12,864 nt of DNA, taken from positions 1 through 12,864 of the forward strand of contig DLYJ01000204.1 in assembly GCA_003447785.1 (NCBI GenBank), in the 5' to 3' direction. The notes beneath the pieces are model-generated. The model made no database searches, had not been told where the DNA came from, and saw nothing but the letters and a program-made list of their open reading frames with translations. A program made the translations under genes and the position numbers. Shown one piece after another: positions 1-7,013 of the stretch. The stretch is from Treponema sp. (lineage in GTDB: Bacteria > Spirochaetota > Spirochaetia > Treponematales > Treponemataceae). Position 1 is the stretch's first letter. The number at the start of each line of letters is the position of its first letter.

Positions 1-1910
1 TTTTCGCCCATAAATGTGTGGAATACGGTTCCACCTGTGTAACGGGTCTGAAGTTTTTCCTGGTGATCCAGGGCTTCAAATACATCCGAAGTATAATCAA
101 CAGGCAGCTGTGAACTGTTTGTGTAATATGGTTCGTCCTTACCGCTTGTGATAATGTCCGGATAATTTGTTTTATCGTGACGGGCAAGACGGTAAGATGT
201 ACTTTCTGCTGGTGTTGCTTCAAGGTTGAACAGTTCGCCGGTTTTTTCCTGATAGTCCTGCATGCGTTCGCGCATGTGGTCCAGAACCTTGCAGGCAAAA
301 TCGTAACCCTTTGGATCTACGATGTTTACACCGAGGAAGTTAAGGCAGCATTCGTTCATTCCGCACAGACCGATTGTATTGAAATGGTTGTTCAGGGTTT
401 TGAGGTAGCGTCTTGTGTATGGGAAAAGTCCGTTATCAAGAAGCTTCTGAATTACCTTTCTCTTAATGCAGAGGCTCTGTTTTGCCAGGTCCATCAGATA
501 ATCCAGGCGTACAAAGAATTCTTCTTCTGTTTTGGCAAGGTAGCCTATCTGAGGAAGGTTGATTGTAACGACACCCAGGGAACCTGTAAATTCATCAGAA
601 CCGAAAAGTCCGCCGCCGCGTTTACGGAGTTCGCGTTTGTCGAGACGGAGACGGCAGCACATTGAGCGTACGTCACTTGGGTCCAGGTCTGAATTGATGA
701 AGTTCTGGAAGTAAGGTGTACCGTATGCACTTGTCATTTCAAACAGAAGCTGTGCGTTTTCTGAGTTCCAGTCAAAGTTCTTTGTAATATTGTATGTAGG
801 GATAGGGTAGCCAAAGCCTCGTCCTTCTGCATCGCCTTCCAGCATGAGTTCGATAAAGGCTTTGTTGATCATATCCATTTCTTTCTGGCAGTCGCCGTAC
901 TTAAAGTCCTGTTCTTTGCCGCCTACGATGGCAGGTTTGTCCTTTAAGTCTTGAGGACAAACCCAGTCAAGGGTGATGTTTGTAAACGGTGCCTGAGAAC
1001 CCCAGCGGCTTGGTGTGTTTACACCGTAAATATAGCTCTGGATGCACTGGCGTACTCCCTTGTAGTCAAGTTTGTCGGCTTTTACAAATGGAGCAAGATA
1101 TGTATCGAAAGATGAGAACGCCTGGGCACCGGCCCATTCATTCTGCATGATTCCCAGGAAGTTTACGATCTGGTTTACAAGTGTTGAAAGGTGAGCGGCA
1201 GGTTTTGAAGTAATTTTATCTGCAACTCCGCCAAGCCCCTCCTGAATAAGCTGTCTCAGAGACCAGCCTGCACAATAGCCTGAGAACATCGACAAATCGT
1301 GGATATGGAATGCACAGGTTTTGTGTGCTTCTGCGATTTCGGGAGTGTAAATGTTTTTAAGCCAGTAGTTTGCAGTTACTGTACCTGAGTTGTGGAGGAT
1401 AAGACCACCGAGAGAAAAGTTTACGTTTGCGTTTTCCTTTACGCGCCAGTCTGACTGGGCAAGATATCCGTCCATTGTGGCATTGATATCAAGCATGAGG
1501 CTTTTTGAATCACGGATTGCTTCGTGTTTTGCGCGGTAAAGAATATATGCCTTTGCAACTTCAACTTCCTTTGATTCAATGAGAACGTTTTCTACAACGT
1601 CCTGGATTTCTTCAATTGCAGGAATTGAGTGGGCACGGCGGCCGGCAAGAATGATTCTGAGTTTTTCTTCTACCTTGTCGGTAAGTTCTTTGGCCTTGTC
1701 AGCGTCGCTGATTCTTCCCACAGCGGCAATTGCCTTAGCGATAGCGTTTTCAATTTTTGTGCGGTCATACTTTTCAATTGAACCGTTTCTTTTTACGACC
1801 TGCCTGAAGAATTGCCTGTTGTCTGCAGCATCGCCACCCAAGAATGTGCGCCACTGCGGAAAAACTGTCTGTTCTTCTTCTGAATTTTCTACTTTTTCGG
1901 ATCCGCTCAA
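1..1910 (-). CDS. nrdD: Anaerobic (class III) ribonucleoside-triphosphate reductase, 3' part missing
   Basis: This enzyme reduces ribonucleoside triphosphates to deoxyribonucleotides in the cytoplasm without oxygen, using a glycyl radical. My minus-strand translation gives 636 codons before the window edge, with no stop. Residues about 38-125 form an ATP-cone (RQVVKRNGSIEKYDRTKIENA), the allosteric nucleotide site. The catalytic barrel follows, with FHIHDLSMFSGYCAGWSL (C213) and the finger-loop stretch IGLCGMNECC (C516, C521, C522). These cysteines are candidates for the thiyl-radical and redox residues; I cannot assign them individually. The C-terminal zinc site and glycyl-radical motif lie beyond base 1. 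I chose the TTG at 1910-1908 because GGGAGGG (1918-1924) sits 7 nt upstream and no in-frame ATG occurs before the ATP-cone. This TTG overlaps the nrdR stop codon (TTGA), implying translational coupling. The activase gene nrdG is not in the window and may lie past the left edge. Family call is sure; the start is likely. Confidence 0.95.
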   Translation of the reverse strand, partial: MSGSEKVENSEEEQTVFPQWRTFLGGDAADNRQFFRQVVKRNGSIEKYDRTKIENAIAKAIAAVGRISDADKAKELTDKVEEKLRIILAGRRAHSIPAIEEIQDVVENVLIESKEVEVAKAYILYRAKHEAIRDSKSLMLDINATMDGYLAQSDWRVKENANVNFSLGGLILHNSGTVTANYWLKNIYTPEIAEAHKTCAFHIHDLSMFSGYCAGWSLRQLIQEGLGGVADKITSKPAAHLSTLVNQIVNFLGIMQNEWAGAQAFSSFDTYLAPFVKADKLDYKGVRQCIQSYIYGVNTPSRWGSQAPFTNITLDWVCPQDLKDKPAIVGGKEQDFKYGDCQKEMDMINKAFIELMLEGDAEGRGFGYPIPTYNITKNFDWNSENAQLLFEMTSAYGTPYFQNFINSDLDPSDVRSMCCRLRLDKRELRKRGGGLFGSDEFTGSLGVVTINLPQIGYLAKTEEEFFVRLDYLMDLAKQSLCIKRKVIQKLLDNGLFPYTRRYLKTLNNHFNTIGLCGMNECCLNFLGVNIVDPKGYDFACKVLDHMRERMQDYQEKTGELFNLEATPAESTSYRLARHDKTNYPDIITSGKDEPYYTNSSQLPVDYTSDVFEALDHQEKLQTRYTGGTVFHTFMGE

Positions 1911-2371
1911 CTTTTTTCCCTCCCAAGGCTGTTGACTTCGTTTATAAATTCATCAAGGTTTTCAAAATGTTTGTATACCGAGGCAAAACGGATATAGGCA
2001 ACCTTGTCGATTTCGTGCAATCTCTCAAGGACTAGCTCTCCCAGTTCGCTGGTAGAAATTTCGCGGCTTGTTTTGCCGCGCATAATTGCCTGATCTTCGA
2101 TGTCGTTAACAATGTTTTCGACCATGTTTGTGGCAACAGGGCGTTTTTCCAGGGCCCGTTCAATTCCTTTTTCCAGTTTTGTACTGTCAAAAGGCTGACG
2201 TCTTCCGTCGCGTTTAACTACCATGAAGGGTTTTTCTTCAATTCTTTCGTAACTGGTAAAACGGTAACCGCAGCTTACGCATTCCCGGCGACGACGAATT
2301 GACTCGCCGTTAGCCATTGTGCGTGACTCTATAACTTTGTCATCAAGGCTACCGCAATAAGGACAGCGCAT
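1907..2371 (-). CDS. nrdR: Transcriptional repressor NrdR
   Basis: NrdR is a nucleotide-sensing repressor of ribonucleotide reductase genes; it binds paired NrdR boxes at promoters when dATP/ATP occupy its ATP-cone. The 154-residue product has the usual family length. An N-terminal zinc ribbon uses C3, C6, C31 and C34 (MRCPYCGS and RRRRECVSCGYRFTSYE). An ATP-cone spans about residues 49-139 (VVKRDGRRQPFDSTKLEKGI), and the conserved VAYIRFASVYKHF stretch closes it. The ATG at 2371 is preceded by GAGGGG (2384-2389) at a rather long 12-nt spacing. It is the first gene of a two-gene unit with nrdD, which shares the ATP-cone fold. Its own promoter overlaps an NrdR-box-like palindrome, so autoregulation together with nrdD is likely. 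All expected residues are present. Confidence 0.97.
   Translation of the reverse strand: MRCPYCGSLDDKVIESRTMANGESIRRRRECVSCGYRFTSYERIEEKPFMVVKRDGRRQPFDSTKLEKGIERALEKRPVATNMVENIVNDIEDQAIMRGKTSREISTSELGELVLERLHEIDKVAYIRFASVYKHFENLDEFINEVNSLGREKS
1918..1924 (-). promoter_or_regulatory. Ribosome binding site deciding the nrdD TTG start
   Basis: The minus strand reads GGGAGGG followed by seven bases (AAAAAAG) and then TTG. This strong Shine-Dalgarno match lies inside the last codons of nrdR. It supports a TTG initiation codon overlapping the nrdR stop, where no ATG is available. Confidence 0.7.
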
Positions 2372-2384
2372 AAATTAAATTATC

Positions 2385-2441
2385 CCCTCAAAAATAGTGT
2401 TTTTAGATACTTTATCTATCATAAAACACTAAATCTGTGTT
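2385..2441 (-). promoter_or_regulatory. Candidate NrdR operator: two half-matched boxes forming an inverted repeat
   Basis: A perfect 9-bp inverted repeat, TAGTGTTTT (2395-2403) and AAAACACTA (2423-2431), flanks an inner 6-bp repeat TAGATA (2404-2409) and TATCTA (2413-2418). The NrdR box consensus is roughly ACAC-W-ATATAT-W-GTGT. The stretch 2385-2400 matches the right half (TAGTGT exact). The stretch 2426-2441 matches the left half (ACACTA exact), and ACACTAAATCTGTGT is itself an imperfect palindrome. The two frames lie 41 bp apart, about four helical turns. One covers the -35/-10 spacer and the other lies just past the start site, as expected for a repressor. The boxes are imperfect, so this is a candidate only; the repeat could instead act as an RNA hairpin. 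Confidence 0.45.
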
Positions 2442-2446
2442 GGCAA
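2418..2446 (-). promoter_or_regulatory. Sigma70-type promoter of nrdR-nrdD
   Basis: On the minus strand a -35 element TTGCCA (2441-2446) is separated by exactly 17 bp from a -10 element TATGAT (2418-2423). Each matches five of six consensus positions. Transcription would start near 2411, giving a leader of about 40 nt before the nrdR ATG. It is the only good promoter I see upstream of the pair, and it lies after the end of lnt. The call rests on sequence match alone. Confidence 0.6.
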
Positions 2447-2516
2447 GTGAATTCTTAAGAAAAAGTTTGAAATTTACTGTCATGAATTTTACAGTTATAA
2501 AAATTCCGTTATCAGT

Positions 2517-4292
2517 TTATTTTGAACTTTTTGAAGTGCGGGTTCGCGCTGTCGTAACGGAAGTTTTGCGGCGCCTTGTTTTTACAAGCTCTGTGGAGAT
2601 TTCTATAACTGTATGTGTTTTTTCGTAGTTGAATTCAAAAAGGACAAAAACAAAAAGGAAGAGAAGGCTTGCATAGGCAACCCAGTCTCCGAATTTTGCG
2701 TATGTGGTTATAACTCTCTGGTAAACCGGAATCCGCTCAGCAACATAGTCTTCAACAAAAAGAGGGCAGTCCTTTTGAATTCTTCCGTCCGGTCCTACCA
2801 CAACCGAGTATCCTGAATTGGTACATCGAGCGAGAGTCGTTCTGTATTCAATTGCGCGGTATGAAGAAACAACAAAGTGCTGGTATTCTGAAGATTCTTT
2901 TTTAGACCAGGAATCGTTTGTAATGTTCATGAAAACTTCGCTGCCGGAAAGAAAGAGTCCCCGGCACACATGGGCAAATGCATCGTCAAAACAGATCGGT
3001 GTGCTTACCATTACCGTCGGCTTCTTTTTTGCAGGCGGGTTTGTGAGGCTGATGATTTCAACCGGTTCCGTGTCAACAACGTCCAGGTCAGAAACCGGAA
3101 TTTCAAAAAGCGTATATTTTTTTCCTGCGGTCCAGCCGTAAGAAAATCCTGCAATTTTTTTAACGAGTTTACGCATGGCAGGGTATTCAACAAATGGAAT
3201 CGCTTCTGCAAAGGGAACAAGATGGAGTTTTGTGTAGCTTCCTTCAACCCGTCCGAATTTGTTGAAAAGAATTGCAACGTTTCCGTATTGGTGTTTTTCT
3301 TCGTCTATTGTTTTTGATCCGCCTATGATAAACGGAACCTTCTGTTTTTTGATAAATGAAATAAGGGGAACCGGGCGGGGAAATTTGTCGTAATATTTTT
3401 CTGCCCGGGGAAAGTTTTTTCCTAAAACGCCTTCGCTCCATACAACAAGGTCAGTGCTCAGGTCCTGGTTTTTAAGTTCCTTGATTCCGTCTTCGGTAAG
3501 GTTCTGTGAAATACGGATTCCTTCGTTTTCGTTTGAATTATAGGTATCAAGATTCTGCTGAACCATGACTGTGTTCATGTATTTTACCGGAGTGCGTTCT
3601 TTTGCCATCTGGTACGAACCGTAGCACAGAACGGCCAGAGTAAGGCAGGCAACCGCCTTTAAAACCTGAATCCAGGAAGAAGCCTGAGCTGTTTTGCCTG
3701 ATTTTTTTACAATCGAATTGAATTCAAGAAGTCCTTCTGCAATTGTTGAATTGATGAGTGCGAGAAGGAAACTTACTCCGTAGGGACCTGTAATGTCTGC
3801 AATCTGCATTATTACCGGCCAGCGGTACATTGTCATTGAAAGTGTTCCCCAAGGATATGCAAGAAAGCCGGTTGACTTGCACCATTCGTAGATTACATAC
3901 ACTGCAGAAAAACTGAAAATCCTGAGGGGAATTAAAAAATTACCGCCTGAATTCTGAGTCAGCTGCCTTTTTGCAAAAGGAAGGTAGATGAAAAGTCCCA
4001 CAAAGCCTTCGATGAATGCAGTTCCCACAAGGCTTGCGCCCAGAGTAAATGCCGCAAAGCCCTGGAAGTTTCCCAGCCAGAAGCTTGAAAGTAAGTGTGT
4101 AAATCCCCCGTGTAAAAAACAGCACCAGAATGCGCCTTTAAATGAGCGTGAGCGTGTGACTGCAATGTACAAAGGTACAAGGGCTGCAAGGGCTAAAAGC
4201 GGGTTGCCCAGTTTGAGGAATTCATTGGGAATGGCTGCAGAAAGCAATAGTCCCGAAAAAAGGGAGCAAAAAACTTGTAAAAAACAAAACAT
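2517..4292 (-). CDS. lnt: Apolipoprotein N-acyltransferase
   Basis: Lnt adds the third acyl chain to the N-terminal cysteine of lipoproteins at the periplasmic face of the inner membrane. The 591-residue product starts with several hydrophobic segments between residues 1 and 225, then carries a nitrilase-type domain at about 238-520, and a last membrane segment at about 538-554. The catalytic triad is visible as E287 (VVWSEG), K355 (SYTKLHLVPF) and C434 (STPICF). E363 matches the second essential glutamate, and NITNDSW is present at 456-462. The E-to-K spacing of 68 residues equals that of the E. coli enzyme, but K-to-C is 79 instead of 52, so an insertion lies near residues 400-427. The usual CYE after the nucleophile is CFD here. 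A basic Ser/Thr/Arg tail ends the protein (about 572-591). The ATG at 4292 has no clear ribosome binding site. It is transcribed divergently from the galactokinase-like gene. Confidence 0.93.
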   Translation of the reverse strand: MFCFLQVFCSLFSGLLLSAAIPNEFLKLGNPLLALAALVPLYIAVTRSRSFKGAFWCCFLHGGFTHLLSSFWLGNFQGFAAFTLGASLVGTAFIEGFVGLFIYLPFAKRQLTQNSGGNFLIPLRIFSFSAVYVIYEWCKSTGFLAYPWGTLSMTMYRWPVIMQIADITGPYGVSFLLALINSTIAEGLLEFNSIVKKSGKTAQASSWIQVLKAVACLTLAVLCYGSYQMAKERTPVKYMNTVMVQQNLDTYNSNENEGIRISQNLTEDGIKELKNQDLSTDLVVWSEGVLGKNFPRAEKYYDKFPRPVPLISFIKKQKVPFIIGGSKTIDEEKHQYGNVAILFNKFGRVEGSYTKLHLVPFAEAIPFVEYPAMRKLVKKIAGFSYGWTAGKKYTLFEIPVSDLDVVDTEPVEIISLTNPPAKKKPTVMVSTPICFDDAFAHVCRGLFLSGSEVFMNITNDSWSKKESSEYQHFVVSSYRAIEYRTTLARCTNSGYSVVVGPDGRIQKDCPLFVEDYVAERIPVYQRVITTYAKFGDWVAYASLLFLFVFVLFEFNYEKTHTVIEISTELVKTRRRKTSVTTARTRTSKSSK

Positions 4293-4325
4293 TATTATAT
4301 ATTTTCTATATAAACATTTTACAGA

Positions 4326-4373
4326 TAATGCTGCTAAAAGGCAACATCGCCCGAAAATATTAAATCAGCATTA
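4326..4373. repeat. Inverted repeat in the lnt/galK-like divergent gap
   Basis: TAATGCTG (4326-4333) and its exact reverse complement CAGCATTA (4366-4373) are separated by 32 bp, giving a centre-to-centre distance of about four helical turns. They lie in the 98-bp gap (4293-4390) between two divergent genes, and one arm overlaps the candidate lnt promoter. This could be a binding site pair for a regulator of both genes. It could also be chance, since an 8-bp match is short. Confidence 0.35.
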
Positions 4374-4387
4374 AAAAAGTTGGTCAA
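4359..4387 (-). promoter_or_regulatory. Candidate lnt promoter
   Basis: On the minus strand TTGACC (4382-4387) and TTTAAT (4359-4364) are separated by 17 bp. Each matches five of six sigma70 consensus positions. Transcription would begin near 4352, leaving a leader of about 60 nt. One arm of the 8-bp inverted repeat falls in the spacer. AT-rich spirochaete DNA gives such matches by chance, so confidence is limited. Confidence 0.4.
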
Positions 4388-4390
4388 TTT

Positions 4391-5569
4391 ATGGAACAGT
4401 TAAAAATAGTACATTCGGAAGAATATCAGGAAGTCCCAGAAATTGTGTATTGTGCAAACGGGCGCTTTCACCTGATTGGAGAGCATTGTTGGTTTTGCAA
4501 GGACAAAACTCTTTCAATGTCTGTAAATCTGCCTGTTTATGTTGCAGTTTCTCAGCGCAGCGATTCTTCACTGCGTTTTTACTTTAAGCAGCTGGATGAC
4601 AGAAAAAGGGCAAATGTTTCTTCGCTGAAGTTCAGAAAAGAGGATCGCTGGGCAAATGCCGTCAAGTCGATGATTTACGGTTTTACTTCAGGAGGTTTTG
4701 CCGTTAAGGGAATGAACATCACCGTTTATTCTGACTGCCTTCCTTCTGCTGGCTGCGGAATTACAACCGCAATCAAAATTGCTTCTGCCTACGCTATCCG
4801 CGACCTTTTTCAAATCCCTTGTTCAGATGCACAGCTTTTACAGGTTATTGAACGGGGAAACAAACTTTTCCTGAACAGCGAAAACTACAATGCAGATAAT
4901 TTTGCTGCAATCTACGCAAAAGAAAATCACCTTATCCTTACTGACCACGCTTATCCTAACTACGAACTGATTCCATTCAACTTTGAAGACAAGGTAATTC
5001 TTCTTACTGACGCAAAGGTTCCCCGGGTTGAAGTATGGAACGAAGATACTGTGCGACAGCCTGAAAATGTTCTTCTCCTGGGTGAATTAAAGGAGCGGAA
5101 GACTAACGTCTGGGGCGGCTGGCAGTACGAAGATAATCCCAACGAAGTAAATGAAGTTCTTTCTGTCGTAAACGAAGAAATGCGCAGAAGGCTTCTGTGC
5201 GTAATGAAGGAACATTCATGCGTGCTGGAAGCATATAATTCACTTGTTAAGGGTGAATTCGGCGGGTTTGCCCGGGCAGTAAACCACAGCCACGAAAACA
5301 TGCGTGACCTGTACGATCTGTCATGTCCTGAAATCGACTGGATTCTCAAACGTCTCCAGGAAATAAATCCAAACCTTGAAGATTCAAGAAATCCGACTTC
5401 CTGCGGCCGCATTACCGGCAAGGGATTTGGCCGTCTTGCCTACACGATTTTGAACCGCTCTGACGTTGATGAATTCAAAAAGAAACTCGCTGAATACGAA
5501 AGAATCTTTGGATTTAAAACTACCTGCATGGAAGTAAAACCTGCCGGCGGAGTTCATATTGTCAGATAA
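4391..5569 (+). CDS. Galactokinase-like GHMP-family kinase, altered sugar and ATP motifs
   Basis: The 392-residue length and layout match galactokinase: an N-terminal sugar motif, a central phosphate loop and a C-terminal glycine motif. GRFHLIGEH (24-32) is the galactokinase signature, but the usual HTDY that follows, whose Asp contacts the sugar, reads HCWF (32-35). The phosphate loop, normally GLSSSA-like, reads LPSAGCGITTAIK (117-129). ADNF (168-171) aligns with the MDQF motif, so D169 is likely the catalytic base. The C-terminal GAGFGG motif reads GKGFGR (343-348). The protein looks folded and complete, so it is probably a sugar or sugar-like kinase with a substrate other than galactose; a non-catalytic role is possible. 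The ATG has no clear ribosome binding site. It overlaps surE by 11 nt and leads a four-gene plus-strand run. No Leloir pathway genes are adjacent. Family membership is firm, substrate unknown. Confidence 0.85.
   Translation: MEQLKIVHSEEYQEVPEIVYCANGRFHLIGEHCWFCKDKTLSMSVNLPVYVAVSQRSDSSLRFYFKQLDDRKRANVSSLKFRKEDRWANAVKSMIYGFTSGGFAVKGMNITVYSDCLPSAGCGITTAIKIASAYAIRDLFQIPCSDAQLLQVIERGNKLFLNSENYNADNFAAIYAKENHLILTDHAYPNYELIPFNFEDKVILLTDAKVPRVEVWNEDTVRQPENVLLLGELKERKTNVWGGWQYEDNPNEVNEVLSVVNEEMRRRLLCVMKEHSCVLEAYNSLVKGEFGGFARAVNHSHENMRDLYDLSCPEIDWILKRLQEINPNLEDSRNPTSCGRITGKGFGRLAYTILNRSDVDEFKKKLAEYERIFGFKTTCMEVKPAGGVHIVR
5549..5552 (+). promoter_or_regulatory. Ribosome binding site deciding the surE TTG start
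   Basis: GGAG lies 6 nt upstream of the TTG at 5559 and within the last codons of the preceding kinase gene. The TTG leads directly into the conserved SurE N-terminus (RVLLTNDDG), so initiation there is the simplest reading. Confidence 0.6.
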
Positions 5570-6308
5570 ATTACGCGTTCTCTTAACAAATGATGATGGA
5601 ATCGATTCGCCGGGAATTAAGGCTTTACAGGAAGCGCTGAAAGACAGGTGCGATGTTTACGTTCTTGCCCCTGATTCAAACAGATCGGCAGTTTCATCCC
5701 ACATTGTCATGAACCAGCCGCTGTCATTTAAGCAGTACGATTCAAAAACATACGCCTGCTCAGGTTATCCGGCTGACTGCGTTATCATTGCACTGCGTTC
5801 AAATCTCTTCGGCAATGTTAACTTTGACGCCGTAATCTCAGGAATCAATAAGGGACCCAACATGGGAACCGACTGTGTTTACTCGGGCACCGTTGCCGCA
5901 GCGCGACAGGCAGTTTTGTACGGAGTTCCGGGAATTGCACTGAGCTTAAAATCAAAAAACGACGAATACGATTATACGGAACTTGCCGCCTTTGCAGAAA
6001 AAAATCTTGAAAGGCTGATTTCCCTGAGTATTCCTAATCTTATTGTAAGCGTTAACGCGCAGTGTGATAAAAAATCTTGCGGTGCGTGCCTGACAACCTT
6101 GTGTATAAGGGATTATAGGGATAAAGTAGAGATACAGAATAAAAACGGGGTTTTACAGGCAGTGTTCTGTGGTGGTAAAATAAAAACTATGGGACCTGAA
6201 CTCAACGAGTACGATGCGGTTAAAAACGGTTACATCGCTGTAACAAGGCTTTATGCAGAACCAGTTGGTTATCTGGACAGGGATATAAAGGCAGATTTTG
6301 AGTTATAG
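5559..6308 (+). CDS. surE: 5'/3'-nucleotidase SurE
   Basis: SurE is a divalent-metal-dependent phosphatase that removes phosphate from nucleoside 5'- and 3'-monophosphates and can trim short polyphosphate; it acts in the cytoplasm as a dimer or tetramer. The 249-residue length is typical. The N-terminal metal motif is LLTNDDGIDSPG with D12 and D13. APDSNRSAVSSH contains S43, and SGINKGPNMG contains N97, so the four metal-site residues known in the family are all present. SGTVAAARQAVLYGVPGIALS is the usual following block. The start is TTG, preceded by GGAG. It overlaps the upstream GHMP kinase by 11 nt and is followed 18 nt later by a TPR gene, so translational coupling and one transcript are likely. 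The kinase-phosphatase pairing may be metabolic or merely positional. Confidence 0.97.
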   Translation: MSDKLRVLLTNDDGIDSPGIKALQEALKDRCDVYVLAPDSNRSAVSSHIVMNQPLSFKQYDSKTYACSGYPADCVIIALRSNLFGNVNFDAVISGINKGPNMGTDCVYSGTVAAARQAVLYGVPGIALSLKSKNDEYDYTELAAFAEKNLERLISLSIPNLIVSVNAQCDKKSCGACLTTLCIRDYRDKVEIQNKNGVLQAVFCGGKIKTMGPELNEYDAVKNGYIAVTRLYAEPVGYLDRDIKADFEL

Positions 6309-6326
6309 ATTGAGAGGGGCGATCTA

Positions 6327-7013
6327 ATGGCAGAAAAAAATATACTTTCCGAAGGCATTTCACTCTATCAAAAAAAGGACTTTACAGGAGCCCTCACATT
6401 CTTTTTATCGCTTCCTGATGATGCAGAAGCAGATCATATTGAACTTGCTTATTATATTGGCCTCTGTTATGCCAAACTGGAGCGCTATGATGACGCACTC
6501 TTATATCTTGAACAGGTAGTTACCGCAGACAGACAGGCTCAGAGAGTCCTGCAGTGCCGCTACCTTCTTGCAGTAATTTACGCAATGAGCGGCCGTAAAA
6601 AGCTTGCCGATTTTGAATTGAACAAACTCCTTGAGACAGGTTACCGTCCTGCGGCAGTTTATGCATCCCTCGCATATGTTGCATGGAAACAGAATGAGCG
6701 GGATAAATGTATTGATTACTACAAAAAATCCCTGGAAATTGAACCCGATAACACTACAGCCTTAAACGGAATGGGATACGTTCTTGCCTGTGAAGAAAAG
6801 GATCTTACAAAGGCACTTTCTTACTGTAAAAAGGCTCTTGATCAGAATCCTGATTCAGCGGCATGTATGGATTCAATCGGATGGGTTTATTACAAGCTCG
6901 GTTTACATGCGGATGCAGAAAGATATCTTACCCAGGCACATAACTTAAAGCCTGAAAATGCCGAAATAATTGAACACATGCAGATTGCACAGGTGGACGT
7001 AAATGGAAAGTAA
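6327..7013 (+). CDS. Cytoplasmic tetratricopeptide repeat protein
   Basis: The 228-residue product is made almost entirely of TPR helices, which usually act as protein-binding scaffolds. About six repeats are visible. The clearest are residues 109-142 (AAVYASLAYVAWKQNERDKC), 143-177 and 178-211 (IGWVYYKLGLHADAERYLTQ), each ending in a P-[DE]-[NS] turn. The first three, about 4-105, are more degenerate. There is no signal peptide or membrane segment, so it should stay in the cytoplasm. GAGAGGGG (6312-6319) lies 7 nt before the ATG, a strong ribosome binding site. It overlaps the next gene, which also has a TPR, by 11 nt. The partner is unknown; an assembly or chaperone role for its exported neighbour is speculation. 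Confidence 0.88.
   Translation: MAEKNILSEGISLYQKKDFTGALTFFLSLPDDAEADHIELAYYIGLCYAKLERYDDALLYLEQVVTADRQAQRVLQCRYLLAVIYAMSGRKKLADFELNKLLETGYRPAAVYASLAYVAWKQNERDKCIDYYKKSLEIEPDNTTALNGMGYVLACEEKDLTKALSYCKKALDQNPDSAACMDSIGWVYYKLGLHADAERYLTQAHNLKPENAEIIEHMQIAQVDVNGK

Larger units (their letters stand above)
2372..2516. other. Gap between lnt and nrdR
   Basis: These 145 bases hold the nrdR promoter and palindrome (2385-2446). The remaining stretch (2447-2516) is AT-rich and contains only a weak 5-bp hairpin, ACTGT/ACAGT (2476-2480 and 2491-2495). No convincing lnt terminator is present, so read-through from lnt into nrdR cannot be excluded. Confidence 0.6.

Noticed and set aside
177..665. Plus-strand open frame of 162 codons at the left end
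   Set aside because: It lies antisense to nrdD, whose minus-strand translation is continuous and strongly recognisable here; the plus-strand product has no recognisable motif.
2476..2495. Hairpin ACTGT/ACAGT as the lnt terminator
   Set aside because: The stem is only 5 bp, AT-rich and not followed directly by a T run on the minus strand, so it does not look like an intrinsic terminator.
4275..4303. TTGTAA-17-TATATT as promoter of the plus-strand kinase operon
   Set aside because: The -35 element matches only four of six positions, it lies partly within lnt, and AT-rich DNA gives such matches readily; the real kinase promoter is not evident.
4391..5569. Naming the GHMP kinase galK
   Set aside because: The sugar-binding Asp motif and two glycine motifs differ from galactokinase and no other galactose genes are adjacent, so the symbol would imply an unproved activity.
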